DNA from: Imperialibacter sp963977595
GTDB lineage: Bacteria; Bacteroidota; Bacteroidia; Cytophagales; Cyclobacteriaceae
NCBI RefSeq assembly: GCF_048007035.1
Contig: NZ_CP180355.1
Coordinates: forward strand, 2,666,001 to 2,730,000
Direction of reading: 5' to 3'
Length of the DNA: 64,000 bases
In this document: one piece after another, positions 25,941 to 34,957 of the stretch
Position numbering within the stretch: position 1 is the stretch's first letter
How the letters are laid out: each line of letters begins with the position of its first letter
Made by a program: the position numbers and the translations under genes
Notes under the pieces: model-generated
Told to the model about the DNA's origin: nothing
Database searches by the model: none
Seen by the model: only the letters and a program-made list of their open reading frames with translations

Positions 25941-26606
25941 TTATGCTTGAAGAAGAGATTCGAGGTAGTCTTTGGTTTTTGCTCCATACACGCCGTCAAT
26001 TTTGAGGAAGCCACTTTGGCTTTGCATCATGCGCAGGGCTTCGGCTGTTTTTTCGCCAAAAAAGCCATCTGAAGTGCCAGCATCGAAGCCGGCGATTTTC
26101 AGCGCATCCTGTAGCTGCACCACTGTCGCCCCTTTGCTGCCCTTTTTAAGAGGAGGCTTGGGAAGAATGAATTGTTTTTCGGTGGTAAGCCTGCGGTAAC
26201 CCAGCACCTTGGAGGAGTCGAAGCCGGAAATGGACACCATATTGGCCTGATTGCCCCCCAGGGTGTAGCAGCGGCTGCCGTCGGAGGAAGTACCCATGTA
26301 AATGCCGACATGGCCTTCCCACGATTCGATGGCCTTGCGCCAGTAAACGATGATGTCTCCGGGCTCGGGTTGCGTAGTCACGGTGCCCACGGCCAGCCAG
26401 CTCCGGGCGTTCAGCTTGGTGCTCCGCTTGAGGCCCGCCTTCAGGCAGCACCAGCTCAAAAAAATACTGCACCAGGCGGTTTCGTCGTCTTTTACGTCCT
26501 GGAATCCCGCCTCGCTGGCGTACTGGAGAATGCGTGCATTGTGTGCCTGCCCAGGAATTTCCTTTACGCCAATCTCAGCACAAGCGATCTTTATCAGCTC
26601 TTGCAT
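25941..26606 (-). CDS. CHAP/NlpC-like (TIGR02594-type) hydrolase with C-terminal peptidoglycan-binding domain
   Basis: 221 residues, no signal peptide. Residues 1-140 form a cysteine amidase-like domain with 'ETAWCSIFLSWC' (nucleophile Cys46) and 'SWEGHVGIYMG' (His99), as in TIGR02594/CHAP proteins. Residues 155-220 form a PG_binding_1 domain ('KGSKGATVVQLQDALKIAG', 'DGFFGEKTAEALRMMQ'). It probably cleaves peptidoglycan cross-bridges or stems. The lack of a signal peptide resembles phage or tailocin-type lysins or type VI effectors. It heads a two-gene unit with the patatin. Confidence 0.8.
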   Translation of the reverse strand: MQELIKIACAEIGVKEIPGQAHNARILQYASEAGFQDVKDDETAWCSIFLSWCCLKAGLKRSTKLNARSWLAVGTVTTQPEPGDIIVYWRKAIESWEGHVGIYMGTSSDGSRCYTLGGNQANMVSISGFDSSKVLGYRRLTTEKQFILPKPPLKKGSKGATVVQLQDALKIAGFDAGTSDGFFGEKTAEALRMMQSQSGFLKIDGVYGAKTKDYLESLLQA

Positions 26607-27032
26607 GGTATTGATTTAAAAAATAGTAACAGAAAATTAATCGTTAACCGGTGCTCCCGATATCGGCTATCAGGTCAAAAAATTCTCTCGAATCCGGCAA
26701 GTCTTTCGCCTTTTTACAGGATATAGACTTGCTCCGCTATTCATGGGAAGCACCCTCACAGGTCAGAGAATGAATATACTACAAAAATCAGAATTAGTTA
26801 ACCAACGCTCCCTATTTTAGGCGCTTTACTTATGAAAACAATGGTTTTATGCCAAAAATCAGAATATCTGTTTTATTATTGTACGAAGAAGAGCGGTTAG
26901 GGCGGCCAGACTTACCAGCCTAAATCGACCCTCTTCAAACTGAATGTTGTGTACTTCAGGGTTTTTATTTAATTTGAAACAGCATAAAGGCTTACCACTC
27001 AAAACAAGTTATTTACGAATCACATTTAATCC
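26607..27032. other. 426-base gene-free stretch
   Basis: Lies between divergent genes. I see no small reading frame that I can support. The 12-mer AAAAATCAGAAT occurs at 26783-26794 and again at 26854-26865. Promoters for both flanking genes must lie here, but none matches the consensus well. Confidence 0.4.
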
Positions 27033-27428
27033 ATGAGTATCAAAACACACATAAGTGCACTAATCCAACTTGCGTCAGCTGACGATGATTTGGCTGATAA
27101 GGAAAGAGAGTTGATTTTTTTAATTGGTGAATCTGGTGGACTAAGCCACAAGCAGATTGAAGAGCTTCTGGAAAATCCTTTGGATCTGAATATTCCAGAC
27201 AGCCTTAGCGACGACGATCGGTTCGAACTGCTCTACAACGTGGTGCAGCTGATGAAGATTGACAATGAGGTGTTCCTGAGTGAAATCAAATTTTGCGAGG
27301 AAGTGGCCGAGAAGCTTGGATTCAGCAGAAAAGTAATCTCTGAGCTTTCTGCGAATATCTATTCCGATCCTGCAATTACTTCAGACAGAACATTGCTGAG
27401 ACAAAAGGCGATGAAATACAAGAAATGA
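27033..27428 (+). CDS. TerB-like helical protein
   Basis: 131 residues, cytosolic and helical. 'ADDDLADKERELIFLIGES' near the N-terminus and 'MKIDNEVFLSEIKFCEEVAEKLGF' later follow the TerB pattern, in which paired acidic residues sit before the helices and can bind metal. TerB proteins are linked to tellurite/stress modules, but many stand alone in Bacteroidota. No other ter gene is in view. Confidence 0.65.
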   Translation: MSIKTHISALIQLASADDDLADKERELIFLIGESGGLSHKQIEELLENPLDLNIPDSLSDDDRFELLYNVVQLMKIDNEVFLSEIKFCEEVAEKLGFSRKVISELSANIYSDPAITSDRTLLRQKAMKYKK

Positions 27429-27452
27429 ACTAAACTAACCTATAACCAATTA

Positions 27453-27480
27453 AAAGCCCGTCACTGACCGGGCTTTTTTT
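27453..27480 (+). terminator. intrinsic terminator after the TerB-like gene
   Basis: AAAGCCCG (27453-27460) pairs with CGGGCTTT (27469-27476), followed by a T tract to 27480. The gene on the other strand ends at 27523, so the hairpin may serve both directions. Confidence 0.8.
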
Positions 27481-27522
27481 GTGCACCAAGTAAAGCGCAA
27501 GTGACTAAAAGAAGCGCAAAAT

Positions 27523-28617
27523 TCAGCGAGATTGTTTGTCGTTAATAAGGGCCGTGAAAAAGGCGTCGTAGTTGGTTATTGTTTTTTGAATCGAAAAAGT
27601 TTCGAATGCGGTTATTTTTCCATTTTGTATCAAAGTATTGCGTAGGGAATCGTCGTTAAACGTTCGCAGTATCTGCCTGGCAAGGCCACTGATATCGCCA
27701 TCTTCGAAAAGAAGCCCGTTCACCTCATTTTTAACCACGTCCTTAATCCCGTACGCATTGGTAGCCACCACTGGCACTTCCAGGGCCATCGCCTCCACCA
27801 GCACCAGACCAAAGCCATCCATTGTCGATGCCAACACATTTACTTGAAACAGCTTGTACAGGTTCAACACCTCTGTTCGGTCAAGCAAGCCAGCATAAAT
27901 GACCTCATTTTTTATGTGATGCATTTCAATCCATTTATCAAGGCTGCCTGGTTTTATTCCGGCAAACACCACCCTGATGTCGAATGGCAGCAATGCAAGT
28001 GCCTGAATGAGCTGGGGCTGTGCTTTCATTCGGGATACGCAACCAACTATCCTGTCCCCTTTTCTCAAGCCAAACCTCGTTCTCAGCTCCTCCACCTTTT
28101 CAGAGGACACAACATCATATTGACTGGCTGGTGTGCCGTTGTAAATCACCTCGAGGTGGCTTGGTGGATATCCATTTTCGATAAACACCTTCTTCAGTTC
28201 GTCTCCCACCACCACAACTTTATCTGTTCCCTTCACATAAAACCAATTCTGAAGGGATCCTCCCATGCTTCTGGGTCTTTGCCGACGGGTATGAACCACT
28301 ATCACCTTCTTTGCCATCAGCCATCGGGTAAAAATGGAGATGTATCTGTCCTTGCTCGACTGTGCATTAATTATGTGAATGTTATTTTGCTGGATCAACT
28401 GCTTTAGAAAAAGAACGTCTTTGAGACTGAACCTGCCACGAAACTTCATCGGGACTAAGTTGACGCCTGAATTTTCAAGAAGGGCGTATAAAAGAGATTC
28501 TCTTCTGCACCCAACGTAAACGTTATGCCCTTTTTTGGCCAGGCCAAGAGCCAGAAACGAAATGGAGTTGGTGGAGCCAGCCATTTTACCTTCATAGGTC
28601 AGTAAAAATATGTTCAT
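27523..28617 (-). CDS. GT4-family glycosyltransferase
   Basis: A retaining glycosyltransferase of 364 residues from ATG 28617; longer upstream starts add an unlike leader. The N-terminal domain begins with 'MNIFLLTYEGKMAGSTNS' (donor/acceptor loop). The C-terminal GT-B half holds 'GCVSRMKAQPQLIQALALL' and 'TMDGFGLVLVEAMALEVPVV' with the E-x7-E motif that contacts the nucleotide sugar. The substrate is unknown and no polysaccharide cluster surrounds it. Confidence 0.88.
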   Translation of the reverse strand: MNIFLLTYEGKMAGSTNSISFLALGLAKKGHNVYVGCRRESLLYALLENSGVNLVPMKFRGRFSLKDVLFLKQLIQQNNIHIINAQSSKDRYISIFTRWLMAKKVIVVHTRRQRPRSMGGSLQNWFYVKGTDKVVVVGDELKKVFIENGYPPSHLEVIYNGTPASQYDVVSSEKVEELRTRFGLRKGDRIVGCVSRMKAQPQLIQALALLPFDIRVVFAGIKPGSLDKWIEMHHIKNEVIYAGLLDRTEVLNLYKLFQVNVLASTMDGFGLVLVEAMALEVPVVATNAYGIKDVVKNEVNGLLFEDGDISGLARQILRTFNDDSLRNTLIQNGKITAFETFSIQKTITNYDAFFTALINDKQSR

Positions 28618-28795
28618 CGCTGATAGAGATTGATCATGACTTAGTCTACTGCTGTGCATTTGGAGAACAACCGTAGCTTTTGCTGGTAAAATACTAGAGA
28701 AGCGGCATTGGAGTACAAGCGAACCGCATTGTTGACAATCAATTAACAAATGCTTGATTTTGAATCAATAGCCGATTCGTTAACTTGTCGTGAAT

Positions 28796-29659
28796 ATGGA
28801 TACCATTGCGTGGAAACCGCTAACCTACCAAAATTTTGAGGCCCTGAGTGTTGCTCGAAAACAGTTACATCAGGCCGTTCAGCAGGTGTCTGTTGTGGGG
28901 CGAATATACCTTCCCAAGGTGAAGGACGACAAACATGCCAACCTCGTGTGGGTGCCGCAATTCCAAAGGCTGGCCGGTAATTGGGTAGAGGGCTCAACTA
29001 AATTTCGGGTTTCTCTGGATCTGGCTAATCTGTCCATTCATTTGGTCGACGACGAGGTAAAGACGATAGGGGAATATGACCTCAAAGGGAAAACGCAGGC
29101 CCAGTCGATGGTTTGGCTGGAAGAGCAGCTGGAAGGATTGGGGCTGGACACGGCCCAGTTCGCCATCAACCTTCCGTATGAAATTCCTGATTACCCGACA
29201 GCCCATGGAAAGCCATTTGAGCAAAAGGACGCCCGGGCTTTCGAAGAGCTTGCCTGGTATTTTCACAACGCTGATCATATTTTACGGCCGCTGAAGAGGG
29301 AGTTCCCACAGTCCACCGACGTGAGGTGCTGGCCGCATCATTTCGACATAGCGACACTTATCATCCTGAATGACACAGGCGACCCGGAAACGACCAGCAG
29401 TATTGGTATAGGCATGTCTCCTGGCGATCAATTCTATGATCAGCCGTACTTCTACCTTTCTCCCTGGCCATACCCTTCCAGAGAGAATCTCACACCCATG
29501 AGTCATGGTAAATGGCACGAGAAAGACTGGCTGGGCGCTGTTTTAACTGCAGAGTCTCTTTTTGACATCGAAGATCCGGCGCAGCAGCAAAAGAGGGTAT
29601 ATGCATTTTATAAAGAAGGGCTCGATCAGTTGGTAAGGCAGCTAAAGCCTAACTTGTAG
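28796..29659 (+). CDS. DUF5996-like conserved protein
   Basis: 287 residues from ATG 28796 (a GTG two codons earlier is possible). The segments 'VRCWPHHFDIATLI', 'GIGMSPGDQFYDQPYFYLSP' and 'GKWHEKDWLGAVLT' match the DUF5996 family as I remember it. The conserved Trp/His/Pro residues suggest an enzyme active site, but no activity is established. Its 3' end overlaps the convergent acetyltransferase gene by 11 bases. Confidence 0.65.
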   Translation: MDTIAWKPLTYQNFEALSVARKQLHQAVQQVSVVGRIYLPKVKDDKHANLVWVPQFQRLAGNWVEGSTKFRVSLDLANLSIHLVDDEVKTIGEYDLKGKTQAQSMVWLEEQLEGLGLDTAQFAINLPYEIPDYPTAHGKPFEQKDARAFEELAWYFHNADHILRPLKREFPQSTDVRCWPHHFDIATLIILNDTGDPETTSSIGIGMSPGDQFYDQPYFYLSPWPYPSRENLTPMSHGKWHEKDWLGAVLTAESLFDIEDPAQQQKRVYAFYKEGLDQLVRQLKPNL

Positions 29660-30413
29660 GGCGGCGAATATTGAAGTGTTCTTCCAGTTTGATGTAAAAG
29701 TCATCCTGGTTGAGGAGGTAGTGCTCGGTTCTTTGCCCCCGGCTATTCACGATCAACATTTTCTCTGTTAAAGTTTTTCTGCCATCTGGCGTGGCCTGAG
29801 TAATCATTTTTCCTTTTCTGAAATGACTTTCAGGCTCAGTTTGCTGATAAAGGCAACGGGGGATAAACTCTATAAGTGTTCTTCTTTTTGGTGAGAAGAG
29901 GTATTTTTCCTCAAAGGATTGACCGTCATCCGACTCATCAAGCCACCAGCCCTCGTCGTCTTTCTTCCTGATTCGGTAAAATTGGTTGAGACTCATTTGC
30001 ATGTTCTCTTCCAGCACTTTGAGGGGATAGACAGGCCCTTTGCCATAGCCCACGTCGCAAAGAAACACTTCGCCTTCCAACTGCACCAAAATGCACATGT
30101 GCTCGAATTCGGGAGAGAGTTTTCCGTCAGGCTTTGGCATTCTGGCGGAGGCCATGTAGCAGGTAAACCCCAGCTGGGAAAGCAATATGTAAAAAAGACC
30201 GTTGAGCTCGTAGCAGAAACCGCCTCGCTTTTGCTCAACTATTTTTTTATACAACCTGTCCGTATCAAGCAGAATTTCCCTGCCCCAATGGATATCGAGG
30301 TTTTCGAATGGAATATGTAGTAAATGCTGGTAATGAAGGTGCTTGAGGAAACGGGCGCCTGGAGCCTCCCTGGCTGAAACGTCTATCCGGTGCAAGTACT
30401 TATCAATATCCAT
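29649..30413 (-). CDS. nat: arylamine N-acetyltransferase
   Basis: Transfers acetyl from acetyl-CoA to arylamines and hydrazines. From ATG 30413 it has 254 residues, slightly short for the family. The cysteine-protease-like triad is intact: Cys67 ('RGGFCYELN'), His105 ('EFEHMCILV') and Asp120 ('CDVGYG'). The 'HIPFENLDIH' phrase near residue 33 is also typical. Confidence 0.88.
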   Translation of the reverse strand: MDIDKYLHRIDVSAREAPGARFLKHLHYQHLLHIPFENLDIHWGREILLDTDRLYKKIVEQKRGGFCYELNGLFYILLSQLGFTCYMASARMPKPDGKLSPEFEHMCILVQLEGEVFLCDVGYGKGPVYPLKVLEENMQMSLNQFYRIRKKDDEGWWLDESDDGQSFEEKYLFSPKRRTLIEFIPRCLYQQTEPESHFRKGKMITQATPDGRKTLTEKMLIVNSRGQRTEHYLLNQDDFYIKLEEHFNIRRPTS

Positions 30414-30497
30414 CTGAAGAAGCTGTTGTTTCAAAAGAGAAACCTTGTGAGGGAGTCCGGCTGCGGTGGAAAAAACCTGCCGCAGCCGCACTGAAAC

Positions 30498-31817
30498 CTA
30501 TTTCGGGCTTTCCATGTAGTCAAGCGTTAGAGCGCAAAGAGACTTTATACCCAGCAGCATTCCTTCATCATCTACATAAAAATCAGGTGTGTGGTGAGAG
30601 GCCACTTTTGAGGCGTCCTGCCCCTTTGGCATGCCTCCCAGAAAAATGAAAAAGCCCGGTACTTTCTCCTGAAAGAATGAAAAGTCTTCAGCACCTGTGC
30701 TGGCCGCCGACAAAATCACATTTTCTTTACCAGCCACTTCCTCAAGGCTCGGTAGCATCTTGGCAGTCAGTACCGGGTCGTTGTAGGTGATGGGGTATCC
30801 CTTGTCGATCGTCACTTCGGCGGTGGCACCCATTCCTTCGGCCGTATGCGTGGCGATGGAGCGTAATCTCTCGTGAATCTGGTCTCTCATGCCATTGTCC
30901 AGCGCCCGGATAGTGCCAACGAGTGTCACTTCTTCAGGAATGATATTGCTTCGAACACCACCATGTATACTGCCAAAGGTGACAACGGCAGCTTCTTTGG
31001 TCAGCATCATATTTCGGCTCACGATGGTTTGGGCGTTGTTAATGATTTGAGCAGCGGTTACTATTGGGTCGATGCTGCTCCAGGGAGCCGAGCCGTGTGC
31101 CTGGCGCCCCTTCACTTTGATAGTGAAACTGTTTACGCTGGCCAAGGCTCCGCCTGGCTTATAGCGAATGCTTCCTACTTCAGTGGCGGAGTTGATGTGC
31201 AAACCAAAGATGGCGTCTACTTTTGGGTTTTCCAGCACCCCTTCCTTTACCATCAGTTCGGCGCCACCCTCTTCACCTTCCGGCGCACCTTCCTCAGCTG
31301 GCTGAAAGATGAACTTCACGGTGCCTTTTAATTCGCTCTTCATTTGGCTCAGCACCTCGGCCACGCCCATCAGAATCGCCACGTGGGTGTCGTGTCCGCA
31401 GGCGTGCATCACCGGAACTGACTGGCCGTTGTACTCTCCCATTACCTTTGATTTCCAGGGAAGGTCGTTTCTTTCAGGCACCGGAAGGGCATCCATGTCC
31501 GCCCTAAGGGCCACTACCGGGCCGGGCTTTCCTCCCACCAGTGTTCCGACAATGCCGGTAATAGCCACACCGGTTTTTACCTCCATACCGAGGCTTTTTA
31601 AGTGGGCTGCAATTTTTTCGGCAGTTTTAAACTCTCTGTTTGATAGCTCAGGGTGCTCATGTATGTCGTGTCTCCAATCGATGACTTTGGGTTCTACCTT
31701 TTCGGCCAATTGATAGGCTTTTGTTTTCAGCTTCGAACCAGCAGGCGCTGGCGAAATCCATGCCTGGCAGGTGAGCATTAATAGGGCCAAAAGGCCAGTG
31801 TATACAGTTTTTTTCAT
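30498..31817 (-). CDS. exported M20-family amidohydrolase (HipO/IAA-hydrolase-like)
   Basis: A metallo-aminoacylase or carboxypeptidase of 439 residues with an N-terminal signal ('LLALLMLTCQAWISPAPA'). The metal-binding motif 'HACGHDTH' is at 138-145 with bridging Cys140. Other M20 marks are 'RRDIHEHPEL'-like 'WRHDIHEHPELS' near 48, 'FQPAEEG' and 'GAEDFSFF'. The substrate is probably an N-acyl amino acid. It lies 84 bases downstream of the divergent-side gap and stands alone in orientation with the acetyltransferase gene. Confidence 0.88.
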   Translation of the reverse strand: MKKTVYTGLLALLMLTCQAWISPAPAGSKLKTKAYQLAEKVEPKVIDWRHDIHEHPELSNREFKTAEKIAAHLKSLGMEVKTGVAITGIVGTLVGGKPGPVVALRADMDALPVPERNDLPWKSKVMGEYNGQSVPVMHACGHDTHVAILMGVAEVLSQMKSELKGTVKFIFQPAEEGAPEGEEGGAELMVKEGVLENPKVDAIFGLHINSATEVGSIRYKPGGALASVNSFTIKVKGRQAHGSAPWSSIDPIVTAAQIINNAQTIVSRNMMLTKEAAVVTFGSIHGGVRSNIIPEEVTLVGTIRALDNGMRDQIHERLRSIATHTAEGMGATAEVTIDKGYPITYNDPVLTAKMLPSLEEVAGKENVILSAASTGAEDFSFFQEKVPGFFIFLGGMPKGQDASKVASHHTPDFYVDDEGMLLGIKSLCALTLDYMESPK

Positions 31818-31987
31818 ACTCGGGTTGGTTTACTTTTGGAAGATAGATAAAAACGTGGTCGTTTATGCGTTTGAATTTTTCAGCGGAAGTATTATTTGAC
31901 AGATAATATAGACCTGTCTTTTCAGCAAATAGTGGGCTGTCTGATGGAATAAATTCAAAAACCCTTAAATTTCAAAAAACCACCCAC

Positions 31988-34387
31988 ATGAAAACCATCA
32001 AGAGGCTACTGAAAGGCATCCTGGTCTTGATTATTTTACTAGTCATCTCCTTATATTTTTATCTGCAGCACATTAAGCCAAAATACAAGGGCGACTTAAC
32101 CCTAAGCCCGCTTGAAAACAAAGTGGAGGTGTGGTTTGATAGCTATGGCATTCCACATATCTATGCGGAAAACAAAAGTGATCTCTACTTGGCCATGGGC
32201 TACCTTCATGCACAGGAGAGGCTGTTTCAAATGGAGCTGGTGAGGAGAATTGCGCCAGGGAGGTTGTCGGAAATACTTGGAAAAGATCTTTTGCCGACCG
32301 ATAAGTTTTTCCGCACGTTGGGGATACATCTGTCGTCGCAGGAAGCGGCGAAGAAGCTGCGAGCTCAAACCAATAACCCCACGCTGAAAGAAGCAGAGGC
32401 TTATCTGAGAGGGATCAATGAATTTTTGGAAAAGGGCCCAACACCGTTGGAGTATGAGCTGCTTGGCATTGAAAAAACACCTTTTACCCTGGAGGATATT
32501 TATAACGCCGTAGGCTATATGTCGTTTAGTTTTGCAGCGGCGCATAAAACCGACCCACTGGTGAGCTTTATTAATGCCGAACTCGGTGCCAGCTACCTGA
32601 AAGACCTGGGACTAAAAGCAGACACCACCAGGCAAATGATCCCGAGCTACTTTGGAGATCCCATTGGCTTGAATGAAAAGTCTTCTGCTAAGTTGCTGGA
32701 AATGCTTAACCAATTGCCTGTGTCTCCTTTCATAGGCAGCAATGGCTGGGTATTGGGGCCATCAAAGACCAAGTCGGGCAAGGTGCTTTTTGCCAATGAC
32801 CCTCACATTGGGTTCTCTCAGCCTTCTGTGTGGTACGAGGCGTATCTGGAAACGCCCGACTTTCAACTTTACGGTTACCACCTGGCTGGCTACCCGTTCG
32901 CAATTTTGGGACACAATCGTCAGGTGGCCGTTGGCCTGACGATGCTCGAAAATGATGATGTTGACTTTTTCAGAGAAACAAAAAACGAAGCAGATAGCAA
33001 TCAGTACCTGTACAAGGGAGAATGGAAAAGCTTTGACTATCGGGACGAAATAATCAAAGTTAAAGACGAGGAAGACATAGTTTTTCAAGTGAAAACCTCC
33101 CTCCACGGCCCCGTTGTCAATGGAATGTTGGGCGAGATAGTTGGGCCTGATCCGGTAGCCATGTGGTGGACATACAACAAACTCCCCAATCAGGTGCTGG
33201 ACGCCACACGCAAGCTAAACAATGCGCAGTCGCCGGGCGATGTCACCGACGCTCTCAAGCTTATACATGCCCCAGGCCTCAATGTGATGTACGGAGATGC
33301 CAAAGGAAATGTGGCCTGGTGGGCAACTGCACGTTTGATAAAACGGCCAGAGCACGTCAATTCCTTCACCATTCTTAACGGATCCACAGGGGAAGATGAC
33401 CCGCTTGGCTATTTCGATTTTGCCGAGAATCCCCATTCTGTGAACCCACCAATGGGCTATGTATTTTCTGCCAACAACCAGCCTGACAGTGTAAATGGTT
33501 ACTATTACCCGGGCTATTATTTGCCGGAGGACAGGGCCAGAAGGATAAAGCAACTGATCGACAGCAAAAATGATTGGGATAGCGAGGATGTAAAAAAAAT
33601 GCTCATGGACGAGACTTCGCCAGCCGTGGTTCAAAATATTGGCGTGCTGCTAACGGCAATGGAGAACGCATCTTTATTAGGAAATGATCAAAAAGCACTC
33701 GAGCTGCTGCGAGCCTGGGATGGCAAGTTTGGTGGGCAAAGTGCTGCGCCGATTATCTACACCAGGTGGCTGTACACCATTTTGGAAAAAGCAATGAAGG
33801 ATGAGCTTGGTCAGGACAAGTTTGACCTCTTCATGTCAACTACTGACCTCAGGAAGCGAACCTTTCCACTTCTCATTGCCAACGATAGTTCCTCCTGGTG
33901 GTACAATGCCGACAAGAAAACTGTTGAACCCCGGCAAGACGTGATTTACGGAGCGCTTATAAGTGCAGTGGCCTCGCTGGAAGACGACCTGGGGAGGAAC
34001 GTTGACAAATGGAGATGGGAGAATATCCATACGCTAACACATAACCATGCCCTGGGTGTGGTGCCACTGCTGGGAAAGGTTTTAAACGTAGGCGATTTCC
34101 ATGTTTCTTCGGGTGAGGAGGTGATCAACAACTGGGGCTATCCTGTCACAAGCGAAAACAAGTACAGGGTGTCATTTGGGCCCAGTACACGGCGAGTTGT
34201 TGATTTTTCAGACATAGAAAACTCGGAGAGCATTTTGCCAACAGGCCAAAGCGGCGTTTTTCACAGCAGACACTACGACGACCAGGCCCAAATGTATGTA
34301 GAGGGAAAGTTCAGGAAGATGGCCATTAACAAAAAAGAGCTCACCACTAGTGGCAAGCTCCTTATGCTACTTCCCGACAAAGAATAG
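31988..34387 (+). CDS. penicillin acylase family protein (Ntn hydrolase)
   Basis: A self-processing N-terminal nucleophile hydrolase, 799 residues, anchored or exported by a hydrophobic segment at about 8-26. The alpha chain includes 'SYGIPHIYAENKSDLYLAMG' and 'YLHAQERLFQMELVRR'. The cleavage site with nucleophile Ser251 is in 'FIGSNGWVLGPSK', and the beta chain includes 'NDPHIGFSQPSVWYEA'. Family members hydrolyse beta-lactam side chains or acyl-homoserine lactones, so quorum-signal cleavage is possible but untested. Confidence 0.9.
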   Translation: MKTIKRLLKGILVLIILLVISLYFYLQHIKPKYKGDLTLSPLENKVEVWFDSYGIPHIYAENKSDLYLAMGYLHAQERLFQMELVRRIAPGRLSEILGKDLLPTDKFFRTLGIHLSSQEAAKKLRAQTNNPTLKEAEAYLRGINEFLEKGPTPLEYELLGIEKTPFTLEDIYNAVGYMSFSFAAAHKTDPLVSFINAELGASYLKDLGLKADTTRQMIPSYFGDPIGLNEKSSAKLLEMLNQLPVSPFIGSNGWVLGPSKTKSGKVLFANDPHIGFSQPSVWYEAYLETPDFQLYGYHLAGYPFAILGHNRQVAVGLTMLENDDVDFFRETKNEADSNQYLYKGEWKSFDYRDEIIKVKDEEDIVFQVKTSLHGPVVNGMLGEIVGPDPVAMWWTYNKLPNQVLDATRKLNNAQSPGDVTDALKLIHAPGLNVMYGDAKGNVAWWATARLIKRPEHVNSFTILNGSTGEDDPLGYFDFAENPHSVNPPMGYVFSANNQPDSVNGYYYPGYYLPEDRARRIKQLIDSKNDWDSEDVKKMLMDETSPAVVQNIGVLLTAMENASLLGNDQKALELLRAWDGKFGGQSAAPIIYTRWLYTILEKAMKDELGQDKFDLFMSTTDLRKRTFPLLIANDSSSWWYNADKKTVEPRQDVIYGALISAVASLEDDLGRNVDKWRWENIHTLTHNHALGVVPLLGKVLNVGDFHVSSGEEVINNWGYPVTSENKYRVSFGPSTRRVVDFSDIENSESILPTGQSGVFHSRHYDDQAQMYVEGKFRKMAINKKELTTSGKLLMLLPDKE

Positions 34388-34406
34388 CTGTCGGTAACCG
34401 TTCGGT

Positions 34407-34613
34407 TTACTTCATTTGAGAGTAAACCTTTGCCTGAGATTGTGGAGTCTCTTTAACATTGATCGCTAAAGACACGATTAGTACTCCTAAAAGAATAGCC
34501 ACAAGGGCCGAAACATTTTTTCTGGAACCAAACATCCTAATAACTCCCTTCGTCTTCTTATTTCCTGTTGACTGTTGCCAACCATTGTTGTTTAGCGTTG
34601 CGCCGAAATTCAT
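34407..34613 (-). CDS. small single-helix membrane protein, hypothetical
   Basis: 68 residues from ATG 34613, with one membrane helix ('ALVAILLGVLIVSLAIN') near residues 36-52 and polar ends. There is no recognised family. It lies 19 bases past the convergent acylase gene. Translation is uncertain, as the coding evidence is only the open frame and the well-formed helix. Confidence 0.4.
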   Translation of the reverse strand: MNFGATLNNNGWQQSTGNKKTKGVIRMFGSRKNVSALVAILLGVLIVSLAINVKETPQSQAKVYSQMK

Positions 34614-34957
34614 AAACACCTCACTCTTAATATTACAATTACCATAACGAAACAGCACATCGTTTTGTTTCAGTGCAAAATTACTAATGCAAACAGAATA
34701 ATTATAAATAATGTAAGAAATATTCAAAACAATTCATTGCAATCGTTTGCTTCAACTTATATGAGGCATTGCTGAGAAGAAATAATTTATCCACCTCTTT
34801 TTCAGAAGGTTGCATAAGGCTGGTTAAAGCATGATAAACCCCCGATTTAACGATTTTTGCCATAAATGATCCAACCAAAGCACCCAGCTCTTGTTGGAAT
34901 GTAAGGTTTGACCAACAAGGGTCGTTTTAAGGACAACCACCTCCGTAGAGAGCCGGT
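34614..34957. other. 344-base gene-free stretch with one hairpin
   Basis: I see no gene here. The stretch is AT-rich in its first half. An 8-bp perfect hairpin (CTTGTTGG 34890-34897 with CCAACAAG 34912-34919) lies about 40 bases beyond the stop of the ABC permease on the opposite strand. It has no T tract, so it is a weak candidate for transcript end processing. Confidence 0.35.

Noticed and set aside
27033..27428. Calling a tellurite-resistance island from the TerB-like gene
   Set aside because: No other ter gene (terA, C, D, E, Z) is nearby; TerB-like proteins often stand alone.
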